In this document: in pieces, positions 50,092 to 58,124 of the stretch
How the letters are laid out: every line of letters begins with the position of its first letter
Position numbering within the stretch: position 1 is the first letter of the stretch
Assembly: GCA_036381235.1 (NCBI GenBank)
Contig: DASVDE010000017.1
Location: 15,217 to 79,216 of the forward strand
Reading direction: 5' to 3'
DNA length: 64,000 bases
Source of the DNA: DASVDE01 sp036381235
GTDB taxonomy: Bacteria; Actinomycetota; Thermoleophilia; Solirubrobacterales; 70-9
Position numbers and translations under genes: made by a program
Notes under the pieces: model-generated
What the model was told of the DNA's origin: nothing
Databases searched by the model: none
What the model saw: only the letters and a program-made list of their open reading frames with translations

Positions 50092-50258
50092 ATACTCGGG
50101 CGTAGTCAGCGAACCCCCTGATCTCATGTCGCCGCTCGGGTCATTCCCGTGCAGATAAATCGCGGCGCTCGACGCGGTCAAGGGAGCGTGCGCGACTTGT
50201 CGCATCGCGTCACCAAATTGGCACTCTTCGGCCGGGCGAGCCCGTCGGGTGACCCGGC

Positions 50259-50264
50259 TAGGAT
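50259..50264 (+). promoter_or_regulatory. -10 hexamer TAGGAT of thyX
   Basis: TAGGAT ends 6 bases before ATG 50271 with no ribosome site, pointing to a leaderless transcript. Confidence 0.42.
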
Positions 50265-50270
50265 CGCCCG

Positions 50271-51905
50271 ATGCGTTACCCGGTCGAGTCTTTCACCCCC
50301 GAGGAGCAGGCTCTCCTCGCTCCCCACTTCACCAACCTCGATCGGCCGGTGTTTGCTCTGGTCAACCTGCCGGAGACCGTGAAGGGGGCGCTTTTTGCCC
50401 GCTATTCGCGCTATTCGGGGACCGTGCGACGCCTCTACTTGGAGGAGTTCGCGCCGGAAGTCGGCGTCGGCGAGCGTCCCTTCGACGGCGAGGAGGGCGA
50501 GCGTGCCGCAAAGCTGTACGAGCGGGTCTTCCTCGGCTACGGCGACGACTCGATCGCCCAGGTCGGTGGCGCCCACATCGCCTGCGAGTGGGTCTCCAAC
50601 ATCCTCACCAAGGCGCTTCAGCGCGGCCGCCTCGCCGCCTATCTGGAGCAGTCGACCCGCTACATCCCCTACGACAAGCCGCTCCCCGAGGACGCCGGCG
50701 GCGGCTATCGCTACTACCGCGACGAGGCGCTCGGCCCCGAGTTCGCCGCCGCGATGGATGAGCTGTTCTCGATCTACTCACGCTCGCTGCGCCTGGTCGA
50801 GGAATGGGCCGCCGAGCGCTGGCCGCGCGGCGACGGCGAGCCCGAGGGCCCATGGCAGCGCTCGATCCGCGCCAAGGCGCTCGATCTGCTGCGCGGCCTG
50901 CTGCCGGCGGCAACCCTCAGCCACGTCGGCATCTACGCCTCCGGCCAGGCCTACGAGCAGCTACTGCTGCGGCTGATGGCCTCCCCCCTGCCGGAGGCGC
51001 GCGAGTACGGCGGGATGATCCTGCACGAACTGCAGCAGGTGATGCCGAGCTTCGTCTCCCGGGTCGAGCGGCCGGATCGCGGCGGCGAGTGGATCTCATA
51101 TCTGGAGAACCGGCGCGAGGCGACCGAGCGCTGGGTCTCCCGCCTCGGGCTCGACCGACGTGGTGCCGGCGAGGACACGCCGTCGGTGGAGCTGGTCCAC
51201 GTCGACGGAACCGAAGAGGACCTGCTCGCCTCCTGCCTGTTCGAGTCCGCGACCACCGCGGAGACGGAGATCCGCAACCGGGTCGACGTCCTCGACCGCG
51301 ACGAGCGGGCGGCGCTGCTCACGGCGATGATCGGCGAGCGCGCCAACCGCCGTCACCGCCCCGGCCGCGGCTTCGAGGCGCTGCGCTACCGCTTCGAGAT
51401 CGTTTCCGACTACGGGGGCTTCCGCGACCTCCAGCGCCACCGGATGCTGACCTGCCAGTGGCAGCGGCTGGGACCGGACCTCGGCGCCGGCGTCCCCGAG
51501 GAGGTGCGCGAGTCCGGCGCCGGCGATGAGTTCGAGCGCGCCCTTGAGATCTCCCGCAACGAGTACGAGCGACTCAGCGCCGCCGGGTTGGACGACGCCG
51601 CTCCCTACGCCCTCTGCCTCGCCTACCGGATCCGCTACGTCCTCGACCTCAACGCGCGTGAGGCGATGCACCTGATCGAGCTGCGATCCGGCCGCGAGGG
51701 CCACCCGGGCTACCGCGCGATCGCCCAGGCGATGCACGAGCGGATCGCCGCGGTCCACCCTGCGGTTGCCGCCGCGATGTCGCACGTCGACACATCGCAG
51801 GAGCCGCGTTTGGAGCGCATCCTCAGCGAGATCCGCACCCAGCGCAAGAAGGCCGAGGCAGCCTCCCGCACGAAGGCGCCACCGGGCCTCAACCCCCTGG
51901 GCTGA
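50271..51905 (+). CDS. thyX: Tandem-domain flavin-dependent thymidylate synthase-like protein
   Basis: 544 aa, about twice a normal ThyX. The N-terminal half (about 1-255) has GALFARYSRYSGTVRRLYLEEF, YLEQSTRYIPYD and LLPAATLSHVGIYASGQAYEQLLLRL. The C-terminal half (about 300-505) has FEIVSDYGGFRDLQRHRMLTCQWQR, then LAYRIRYVLDLNAREAMHLIELRSGREGHPGYRAIAQAM, which is ThyX-like. The family motif RHRxxSxxSxR is not intact in either half: RHR with Thr/Gln substitutions in the second, SRYSG without RHR in the first. Both halves may build one active site. It would make dTMP for the tmk product at 7792. The start is ATG 50271, leaderless. Confidence 0.85.
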   Translation: MRYPVESFTPEEQALLAPHFTNLDRPVFALVNLPETVKGALFARYSRYSGTVRRLYLEEFAPEVGVGERPFDGEEGERAAKLYERVFLGYGDDSIAQVGGAHIACEWVSNILTKALQRGRLAAYLEQSTRYIPYDKPLPEDAGGGYRYYRDEALGPEFAAAMDELFSIYSRSLRLVEEWAAERWPRGDGEPEGPWQRSIRAKALDLLRGLLPAATLSHVGIYASGQAYEQLLLRLMASPLPEAREYGGMILHELQQVMPSFVSRVERPDRGGEWISYLENRREATERWVSRLGLDRRGAGEDTPSVELVHVDGTEEDLLASCLFESATTAETEIRNRVDVLDRDERAALLTAMIGERANRRHRPGRGFEALRYRFEIVSDYGGFRDLQRHRMLTCQWQRLGPDLGAGVPEEVRESGAGDEFERALEISRNEYERLSAAGLDDAAPYALCLAYRIRYVLDLNAREAMHLIELRSGREGHPGYRAIAQAMHERIAAVHPAVAAAMSHVDTSQEPRLERILSEIRTQRKKAEAASRTKAPPGLNPLG

Positions 51906-51933
51906 AAGCCGCGCAGGATGCGAAACTAGGCCC

Positions 51934-52701
51934 GTGGCAGCGTTCGAGGCAACGCCGGCGGAAACCGCGGGGGGCCACCGTGCCACCGCGCAGGCGGGGG
52001 AGCCGGCGATCGTCCTTCGCGGCGCGACCAAGACCTACGGTGAGGGCGACGTCGCCGTGCGCGCGCTGCGCGGCGTCGACCTGGAGATCTGGCCGGAGGA
52101 GTTCGTCGTCCTCCTGGGCCCAAGCGGCTCGGGGAAGACGACCCTGCTGAACCTGATCGGCGGGATCGAGCCGGCGAGCGCCGGTGAGATCGTCGTCGCC
52201 GGCAACGACGTCACAGAGCTGGACGAGGAGGGAAGGACCGCCTTCCGCCGCGACACGGTCGGCTTCATCTTCCAGTTCTTCAACCTCGTCCCGACCCTGA
52301 CCGCGCTGGAGAACGTCGAGCTGGTCGCCGAGCTCGGCCGCGGCGCCGACCGCTCCGCCGAGATGCTGGAGCGGGTCGGGCTCGGCGACCGCATGGACCA
52401 CTTCCCGGCGCAGCTCTCCGGCGGCGAGCAACAGCGCGTAGCCGTCGCCCGCGCCCTCGCCGGAGGCCCCCGCGTTCTGCTCGGCGACGAGCCGACCGGA
52501 GCGCTGGACCTGGAGACGGGGCGCACCGTGCTCGCCCTGCTGCACGAGCTGAGCCACGAGTTGGACCAGACGGTCCTGCTGGTCACCCACAACGCCTCGA
52601 TCGCCCGCATGGCCGACCGGGTGCTGCGCATGCGCGACGGCGAGATCGTCGCCGATGAACGCAACGAGGTCCCGGCCCCCGCCGAGCAGCTGGAGTGGTG
52701 A
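51934..52701 (+). CDS. ABC transporter ATP-binding protein (MacB/LolD type)
   Basis: A 255-aa ATPase for the downstream permease. Walker A GPSGSGKTT, Q-loop FIFQFFNLVP, signature LSGGEQQR, Walker B VLLGDEPT, D-loop ALDL and switch VTHN are all present. The start is GTG 51934, following the thyX stop by 28 bp. The N-terminal 25 residues are Ala/Thr-rich and unconserved. It pairs with the FtsX gene 7 bp downstream. Confidence 0.93.
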   Translation: MAAFEATPAETAGGHRATAQAGEPAIVLRGATKTYGEGDVAVRALRGVDLEIWPEEFVVLLGPSGSGKTTLLNLIGGIEPASAGEIVVAGNDVTELDEEGRTAFRRDTVGFIFQFFNLVPTLTALENVELVAELGRGADRSAEMLERVGLGDRMDHFPAQLSGGEQQRVAVARALAGGPRVLLGDEPTGALDLETGRTVLALLHELSHELDQTVLLVTHNASIARMADRVLRMRDGEIVADERNEVPAPAEQLEW

Positions 52702-52708
52702 GCCCGCG

Positions 52709-55072
52709 GTGAGGGTGCTGCGGACGAAGGCGCGCCGCGACATGCGGCGCCAGCGCGCCTCCTTCCTGGCGATCACGGTGACGATCTTCCTCGGCGTCAC
52801 CCTCTTCGGCGCCACCTACGACGCCTTCCGCAACCTCGACGACTCCTACAAGCGGGCGTTCACCCAGTACCGCTTCGCCAACCTGACCGTGACCGGCGGT
52901 GACGTGGCCCGCTTCGCCGCCGCGGCGCGCGCGCAGCCCGGGGTCGAAGCCGTACAGACCCGCACCCAGACCGACGTGCCGATCCAGGTCGGCGCCGACA
53001 AGTTCCTGGGACGCGTGGTCGGGATGCCCCCCGGCCACCAGCCGGCGGTCAACCGGCTGGCGATCGAGAGCGGGACCTACCTCCAGCCCGCCCGACCCGA
53101 CGACGTCCTCGTCGACCGCAACATGGCGAAAGCGTTCGACCTGGAAACCGGGGACCGGGTCGCGGTCACCGGGGCGGCGGGCGCGCAGCGGGTCACCCTG
53201 CTCGGCGTCGCCTCCTCGCCGGAGTACTACTGGCCGGCGCGCAGCCGCCAGGAAGCCTTCACCGCGCCCAAGGACTTCGGCGTCCTCTATGTCCCCCAGC
53301 CGCTGGCGGAGCGCCTTGCCGGCGACGCCCGCCCCAATCAGGTCGCCATCTACTACGCCAACGGCAAGGAGAACGCGGGGCTGACGAAGCGACTCAGCGC
53401 GGCCGCCGAGCGCAGCGGCGCCACCGATGTCTTCACCCGCGCCGACCAGCCTTCCAACAGCTCCCTCCAGCAGGACGTGAAGAGCTTCGAGCAGCTCGCG
53501 ATCCTCTTCCCGCTGCTCTTCCTCACTGCGGCCGCCCTGGCGACGGGCGTGCTGATGCGACGCCTCGTCACCTCGCAGCGACCGATCGTCGGCATGCTGC
53601 GCGCCTGCGGCTACAGCCGCGGGCAGATCGTCCGCCACTTCCTCTCCTTCGGGCTCCTCTCCGGCGCGGCCGGCGGCATCCTCGGCGTGGCGCTCGGCCT
53701 CTGGCTGGCGAGCGTGATGACCAGCGCCTACACCGACCAGCTCTCGATCCCGCTCTCCGTGATCGAGATCCGACCCTCGACGATCCTGGTCGGGATCGCC
53801 TTCGGCCTGGGGACCGGTGCGCTTGCCTCCGCCGCTCCAGCTGCGTTCGCCGCCGGGGTTCCACCGGCCGAGGCCATGCGCCGCTTCTCCCCCGCCAAGG
53901 CCGGCAAGATCAGCCTCGCCGAGCGCCTGTTCCCGCCGCTGCGCCGGCTGCCGGTGCGCTGGCGGATGGCGATCCGCTCGATCGGCCGCAACCCCCGCCG
54001 CGCGACCTCCACCGTCCTGGGAGTCGTCCTGGCCCTGATCCTGATCCTCAGCTCCTGGGGGATGATCGACGCTGCCCAGATCCTGATCGACCGCCAGTAC
54101 GGGCAGATCGAGCGCCAGGACGCACAGCTCTACGTCCGGGCGCCGCTCGGCTCCGCCGAGTTGGCGCGGATCCGCGGCGTGCCGGGTGTGCGGCGGGCCG
54201 AGCCGGCCGCCGAGCTGCCGGTCTCCCTACGGGCAAACGGGCACCGCTACCAAACGGCGCTGATCGCGCTGCGCCGCAACACGCAGATGCATGGTTTCTA
54301 CGAGTCCGGTGGCGGGCAGATCGAGCTGCCCGTCGCAGGGCTGATCGTCGGCCAAGCGGTGCAGGGAAGGCTGGACCTGCGGGCGGGCCAATCCGTCCGC
54401 ATCGGCGCGCCCGGCACCGGCGTCGAGGTGAGCGCCCCGCTTGACGCCGTCGTCAATGAGCCGCTCGGCGCCTTCGCCTATGCCTCCCTGGATGCCGTCC
54501 GAGCGCTCGCCGGCCCGCGCCTCGGCGAGGGCAACTCGGTCTTCGTCACCTACGCCCCGGGAGTCGACCGCGACCGCATGCGCCGGGCGCTCAGCGCCGT
54601 CCCGGGGGTCACCGCCTTCGTCGACTCCAAGGCCCTGCAGGAGTACATGAATAGCTACCTCGGCCTCTACTACCTCTTCATCGGGATCATGGTCCTCTTC
54701 GGCGGGGCGATGGCCTTCGCCCTCCTCTACAACTCGATCCAGGCGAACCTGGCGGAGCGCTCGGTCGAGGTGGCGACGCTGCGCGCCGCGGGCACCCCCT
54801 TCGCGACGCTGGCGCGGATGATCACCGTCGAGAACACGATCGTCGCCATGCTGGGGATCGTCCCCGGCCTCTTCCTCGGCTACGAGACCGCGAAGCTCTT
54901 CCTCGAGCAATTCCAGACCGACTGGTTCAGCTTCGAGCTGGAGATGCGCACCTCCACCTTCGTCCTCGCCTCGCTGGCGATCCTCGCCGTCGCCCTGCTC
55001 TCCGAGCTGCCGGGACTGCGTGCGGTGCGCCGCCTCGACATCGCCGAAGTGGTGCGCGAGCGCGCCGCTTAA
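52709..55072 (+). CDS. ABC transporter permease, FtsX/MacB-like (two FtsX domains)
   Basis: A 787-aa membrane partner of the ATPase at 51934. The start is GTG 52709 (VRVLRTKARRDMRRQRASFL). First helix ITVTIFLGVTLFGATY, then an extracytoplasmic MacB-like domain (about 40-245). FtsX domain 1 (about 260-385) has GMLRACGYSRGQIVRHF; a helix pair sits near 425-445. FtsX domain 2 (about 660-780) has EVATLRAAGTPFATLARM and the final RRLDIAEVVRERAA. It is similar in plan to the protein at 20278 but shorter. Probable export of lipid or peptide. Confidence 0.9.
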   Translation: MRVLRTKARRDMRRQRASFLAITVTIFLGVTLFGATYDAFRNLDDSYKRAFTQYRFANLTVTGGDVARFAAAARAQPGVEAVQTRTQTDVPIQVGADKFLGRVVGMPPGHQPAVNRLAIESGTYLQPARPDDVLVDRNMAKAFDLETGDRVAVTGAAGAQRVTLLGVASSPEYYWPARSRQEAFTAPKDFGVLYVPQPLAERLAGDARPNQVAIYYANGKENAGLTKRLSAAAERSGATDVFTRADQPSNSSLQQDVKSFEQLAILFPLLFLTAAALATGVLMRRLVTSQRPIVGMLRACGYSRGQIVRHFLSFGLLSGAAGGILGVALGLWLASVMTSAYTDQLSIPLSVIEIRPSTILVGIAFGLGTGALASAAPAAFAAGVPPAEAMRRFSPAKAGKISLAERLFPPLRRLPVRWRMAIRSIGRNPRRATSTVLGVVLALILILSSWGMIDAAQILIDRQYGQIERQDAQLYVRAPLGSAELARIRGVPGVRRAEPAAELPVSLRANGHRYQTALIALRRNTQMHGFYESGGGQIELPVAGLIVGQAVQGRLDLRAGQSVRIGAPGTGVEVSAPLDAVVNEPLGAFAYASLDAVRALAGPRLGEGNSVFVTYAPGVDRDRMRRALSAVPGVTAFVDSKALQEYMNSYLGLYYLFIGIMVLFGGAMAFALLYNSIQANLAERSVEVATLRAAGTPFATLARMITVENTIVAMLGIVPGLFLGYETAKLFLEQFQTDWFSFELEMRTSTFVLASLAILAVALLSELPGLRAVRRLDIAEVVRERAA

Positions 55073-55076
55073 CGAG

Positions 55077-55124
55077 CCGACGGGCCAATCCCCGGACGCT
55101 ATGCGTCCGTTTTCGGCCCGTCGG
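55077..55124. repeat. Palindromic element at convergent gene ends (family B-like)
   Basis: Perfect 10-bp outer arms CCGACGGGCC / GGCCCGTCGG enclose an inner hairpin CGGACG-CTAT-GCGTCCG. It starts 4 bp after the permease stop and supplies the stop and last codons (DGPKTDA) of the minus-strand gene. It could act as a terminator for the permease gene. Confidence 0.75.
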
Positions 55125-55896
55125 CGGGCGGCTCCACGCCGGCGGCCTTCTCGCCCGGCGTCGGCCAGGGCTCGGCCTCGCCCGACTCCCAGGCAGGTGG
55201 ACGACCGCCGGGGACGCGACCGATCAGCAGGATCCCCAGGTAGACGAACCAGAGCAGGGCGAACTGAAAGAAGATGAAGGAGACGGCGCCAAGCGCCATT
55301 CCCAGCGAGCCCCAGAAGCGCGGCAGCAGGCCCACCCGCATCGAGTGCAGGCAGGTGTAGAACATCGCGATCACGAAGCCGAGCTGCCCGCCGAGGCCGA
55401 AGCCCGCGGCGAGCGGGCGCAGCGGCGCAGCGGTGATGGCGTCGCCGGCGACCTCGTTTGCCCGCTCGCTGCTCAGCCCCACGCCGTGGGCTATCAAGCG
55501 AGGCACGTCGTTGTCGACGAAGTCGGTGGCGGCGCTCAGCGTCGACACCCCGCTGAGGATCGCCAGCACCGCCAGGAAGAGCGGGGCCGCGACGACGACG
55601 CCGACGAGCTGCCCGCGCATCGCGTCGCTGCGGGCATTGGCGGCGCGGAAGAGGTAGTAGAGCGGCGCAGCCAGCAACCCGACGCCGATCGCCTGCAGGA
55701 TGCTGGAGATCATCTGCGCCGTGCGATGCTGGTCGACGTTGCGCAGCAGCTCGGAGTCGCCGTCGCTCGCGCCCACAGCCTGGCTCGCGACCAGTACCGC
55801 CGCCAGCACGAAGCCAACCGCGGCAAGGGTCGCCAACGCCGCCGGAATCCGCCAGCGGCCCTCCCACTCCAGCACCGCCTCCCTGCCGGTTGGCAC
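55099..55896 (-). CDS. Six-helix membrane protein, unknown
   Basis: A 265-aa integral membrane protein. Helices at about 17-40, 63-83, 96-116, 150-178, 190-212 and 214-232. The periplasmic or cytoplasmic loops contain LLRNVDQHRTAQM and DNDVPRLIAHGVGLSSERANE. The C-terminal tail is Pro/Glu-rich and ends inside a palindromic element. It resembles DUF4386-like membrane proteins in layout, but I am not sure. It is second gene after the CBS protein (4 bp), so the two are probably co-transcribed. Confidence 0.7.
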   Translation of the reverse strand: MPTGREAVLEWEGRWRIPAALATLAAVGFVLAAVLVASQAVGASDGDSELLRNVDQHRTAQMISSILQAIGVGLLAAPLYYLFRAANARSDAMRGQLVGVVVAAPLFLAVLAILSGVSTLSAATDFVDNDVPRLIAHGVGLSSERANEVAGDAITAAPLRPLAAGFGLGGQLGFVIAMFYTCLHSMRVGLLPRFWGSLGMALGAVSFIFFQFALLWFVYLGILLIGRVPGGRPPAWESGEAEPWPTPGEKAAGVEPPADGPKTDA

Positions 55897-55900
55897 TCGT

Positions 55901-56347
55901 TCAGCCCCGCTCGTGGAAGTAGAACTGGGGCAGCGCGCCCTCGATCACCTCGGCGGTCATCTTCTGCGCGACCTCGAGGTTGCCGGTCCGCACCGCGATG
56001 TCATCCAGAGTGACGATGCCGGCAAGGCTATCCCCGTCGAGCACGGGAAGGCGGCGCACCCTGTGCTGGACCATCAGCGCCGCCGCCTCGTCGAGCTCCA
56101 TCTCCGGCTCGCCGGAGACCAGCGGCCGCGTGGCGTGCTCTCCCACCGGCGCCTCCGCGTCGACCCCCTCGGCGAAGACGCGCAGCGCCAGGTCGCGGTC
56201 GGTGACCATCGCCACCGGCGCGCCGGCCGGGTCGACGATCACCACCGAGCCGACCCGGTGATCGCGCATCAGCTGGGCCACCGAAACGGCGCTCTGCTCC
56301 GGGGAGGCGGTGACGACGCCGGAGGTCATGATCTCCCGGAGCTGCAC
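55901..56347 (-). CDS. CBS-domain pair protein
   Basis: A 148-aa stand-alone Bateman module. CBS 1 (about 4-60) has REIMTSGVVTASPEQSAV and GSVVIVDPAGAPVAMVTDRDLALR. CBS 2 (about 70-130) has MELDEAAALMVQHRVRRLPVLDGDSLAGIVTLDDIAVR. Such modules bind adenine nucleotides and regulate partners. The start is GTG 56347: a minus-strand TAGCGT (56355-56360) lies 7 bases upstream, so leaderless. It is divergent from the gene at 56367 with a 19-bp gap. Confidence 0.9.
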   Translation of the reverse strand: MQLREIMTSGVVTASPEQSAVSVAQLMRDHRVGSVVIVDPAGAPVAMVTDRDLALRVFAEGVDAEAPVGEHATRPLVSGEPEMELDEAAALMVQHRVRRLPVLDGDSLAGIVTLDDIAVRTGNLEVAQKMTAEVIEGALPQFYFHERG

Positions 56348-56353
56348 GAGTCG

Positions 56354-56360
56354 TACGCTA
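56354..56360. promoter_or_regulatory. Shared divergent -10 (TACGCT / TAGCGT)
   Basis: TACGCTA contains TACGCT on the plus strand (7 bases before ATG 56367) and TAGCGT on the minus strand (7 bases before GTG 56347). The two hexamers overlap by five bases, so only one polymerase can occupy the site. Confidence 0.42.
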
Positions 56361-56366
56361 CCGGCA

Positions 56367-57020
56367 ATGAGCACGAAGCGAGCAAGCGGGGCGGTGCACC
56401 AAGGACGCACCCCCGTCGTTCCGCTCGAGGCGGGCGCCGGTCCCGAGAACCCGCCCTGTCCGGCCTGCGGCGAGCCCCTTTTCGGCTGGATCGACCAGCG
56501 GCGGGGACTGGCCGGTCCGGTAAGCCGTTGCGAAAGCTGCGGCCTGGGCGTGGTCGGCGGCCCAGGTGAGGCCGAGGGGGCGCTGCGTGAGCTGGACCGC
56601 TTCCGCTCGGGAGAGGGACTGCGCATCCCCAACCGCGGCGGCTTCTCGGCCTGGCTGGGCGGCGCCGGCTGGGCCGGGCTGGAGCCCGGCTCGCGCTATC
56701 TGTTCACGGTCGAGTCGGCGCGGCGGCTTCTCGCCCATCGCGACCAGGTCGTGACCGGCGGCCGCTGGGCGCCGGGGGCGGGAATCGCAACGATGTGGGG
56801 AACGATCCTCAACGGCTTCACCTTCGGCCGCAACGTCGCGCTCTCCGCGCTGGGACGCGCCGCCTCGGTCCCGGCGGAACGACCCTGGCAGCGCCGCCTC
56901 GACGGGCTGATCTGCGTGGTCGTCGCGATCCCCGCCCTGCTGGTCGCGGTGCCGCTGGAGCTGCTCGCCGCCGCGCTGCGGCGCGGCGGTGCCGTCTCAC
57001 TCCGTTACGAGCTTCTGTAG
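56367..57020 (+). CDS. Zinc-ribbon protein with C-terminal membrane helix, unknown
   Basis: 217 aa. The N-terminal zinc ribbon is CPACGEPLFGW...CESCGLGVV (four Cys, about residues 31-60). Then comes a conserved-looking region (FRSGEGLRIPNRGGFSAWLGGAGW, LFTVESARRLLAHRDQVV) and a C-terminal amphipathic and transmembrane segment (LICVVVAIPALLVAVPLELLAAAL). The central part resembles stretches found beside SAM-methyltransferase domains, but no methylase motif is present. The function is unknown. It is divergent from the CBS gene, sharing one -10 site. Confidence 0.7.
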   Translation: MSTKRASGAVHQGRTPVVPLEAGAGPENPPCPACGEPLFGWIDQRRGLAGPVSRCESCGLGVVGGPGEAEGALRELDRFRSGEGLRIPNRGGFSAWLGGAGWAGLEPGSRYLFTVESARRLLAHRDQVVTGGRWAPGAGIATMWGTILNGFTFGRNVALSALGRAASVPAERPWQRRLDGLICVVVAIPALLVAVPLELLAAALRRGGAVSLRYELL

Positions 57021-57026
57021 CCCGGC

Positions 57027-57296
57027 CTAAGCCAGGCCTTCGCGCGCTTCCCGAACGAGGGTGACCGCTTCCGGGAAGAGGACGCGGATCGCATCGCGCA
57101 CCTGCATCGCCTGCTCGTCGCTGCTGCCGGAAAGCTCGAGGCGGCCGATCGAGGCGACGGTCATGTCCACCGCCAGCTTGATCGCGTTGTCCGCCCAGGC
57201 GACACGCTGGGAGGACTGCATCTGCTCGGAGAGCTCCTCCATACGGGCGCGAAACTCATCGGGATCGCCAAAGAGATTGAAGGGACTTCCTTCCAT
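57027..57296 (-). CDS. Small alpha-helical protein, unknown
   Basis: 89 aa from ATG 57296 (MEGSPFNLFGDPDEFRARME). Almost entirely helical and acidic, with heptad-like Leu/Met spacing (MEELSEQMQSSQR, AMQVRDAIRVLFPEAVTLV). An in-frame ATG at 57332 is the alternative. The family is not recognised; the FGDPDEFRARMEELSEQ opening looks like a small actinobacterial DUF. It is convergent with the zinc-ribbon gene (6 bp). Confidence 0.6.
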   Translation of the reverse strand: MEGSPFNLFGDPDEFRARMEELSEQMQSSQRVAWADNAIKLAVDMTVASIGRLELSGSSDEQAMQVRDAIRVLFPEAVTLVREAREGLA

Positions 57297-57375
57297 GGAA
57301 GCTATGTAAGCAGAGAGTGAGGGACGCGGCACAGAGTCTTTACTTTCGGCGCACCACCCGCGCGCCGCTCCTTCC

Positions 57376-57381
57376 TAGCTT
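57376..57381 (+). promoter_or_regulatory. -10 hexamer TAGCTT, leaderless
   Basis: TAGCTT ends 6 bases before ATG 57388 with no ribosome site, consistent with a leaderless transcript. Confidence 0.4.
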
Positions 57382-57387
57382 CGGGGC

Positions 57388-58047
57388 ATGCGGCATGGAG
57401 CGCAGCGGCAGCGGGGCTCGGCAACGGTCGAACAGGCCGGATTGGCGGCGCTGATCGCGCTGCTGCTGCTGACCGCGATCGCCGCCGTCGCGGCAGGCGG
57501 CAAGGTCGACGCCGCCCGCCTCCTGGCGGGAGCGATCTCGAAGAAGATCCGCTGCGCGCCGCGCCTTCCCGGCGCCTGCCGTCACCATCCACTGGTCTCG
57601 GCCTACGGCTGGCCGCTGGCCCGCCTCACGCGGGCGCTGGCCCCGGCGCCGATCGCCCTGCGCGGGCCCTCCGGCCTTCCCCTCGTCCCAGTCGATTTCC
57701 GCCGCTGCCGCCGTCAAAGCTGCGCCGTCGCCGCCGGGCCGCACCTGACCGCTTCCGGCCGCCGCACCACCGCCTTCACCCAGCTGGTCGACCGCCGCGG
57801 CGACCTCGGCTGGGTGGAGATCGCCTACTGGCTCTACCGCCCGACCCTGGGCTGGGAGCGAGTCGCCCGGCGCGCCACCCAATCCGACGTGGAAGCCGCG
57901 GGCGACGTCCGCGTCCTGCTCAAGGACAACCCCGCCCTGGTCCCCCTCGAGACCCTTCCCGGCCGCAACCACTACGACTTCCCACCCTCCGAACGCCCAC
58001 CCTGGCAGTGGCGAATCCAGGGTCGCTATCCGGGCTGGTCCAATTGA
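57388..58047 (+). CDS. Pilin/TadE-like N-terminus exported protein
   Basis: 219 aa. The start MRHGAQRQRGSATVEQAGLA continues into a hydrophobic helix (about 18-37). A Gly followed by SATVE is the class III prepilin/TadE pattern, with Glu five residues after the cleavage point. The mature domain is Arg-rich, with four cysteines (IRCAPRLPGAC, RRCRRQSC) and aromatic stretches (WVEIAYWLYRPTLGWERV). No Tad assembly genes lie nearby, so it may be a stand-alone surface protein using pilin-type export. Probably leaderless. Confidence 0.65.
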   Translation: MRHGAQRQRGSATVEQAGLAALIALLLLTAIAAVAAGGKVDAARLLAGAISKKIRCAPRLPGACRHHPLVSAYGWPLARLTRALAPAPIALRGPSGLPLVPVDFRRCRRQSCAVAAGPHLTASGRRTTAFTQLVDRRGDLGWVEIAYWLYRPTLGWERVARRATQSDVEAAGDVRVLLKDNPALVPLETLPGRNHYDFPPSERPPWQWRIQGRYPGWSN

Positions 58048-58124
58048 CCGAAGCCGACCGGCGAGCTATTTGGGCGACTGAGGACGCAGCATGGAGGCGT
58101 CTGGGGCCGCCCGATCGGCTTCGG
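58048..58124. repeat. Dispersed repeat family H, copy 2
   Basis: Bases 58065-58094 repeat the inverted sequence at 8403-8432 with one mismatch. Outer arms CCGAAGCCGA (58048-58057) and TCGGCTTCGG (58115-58124) are perfect complements and unrelated to those of the other copies. It spans two convergent gene ends and encodes the last residues of the flippase-like protein. Confidence 0.75.

Noticed and set aside
50396..50422. Hairpin-like CCCGCTATTCGCGCTATTCGGGG inside thyX as another palindromic insert
   Set aside because: It encodes ARYSRYSG, which matches the conserved ThyX motif, so the sequence is explained by protein conservation.
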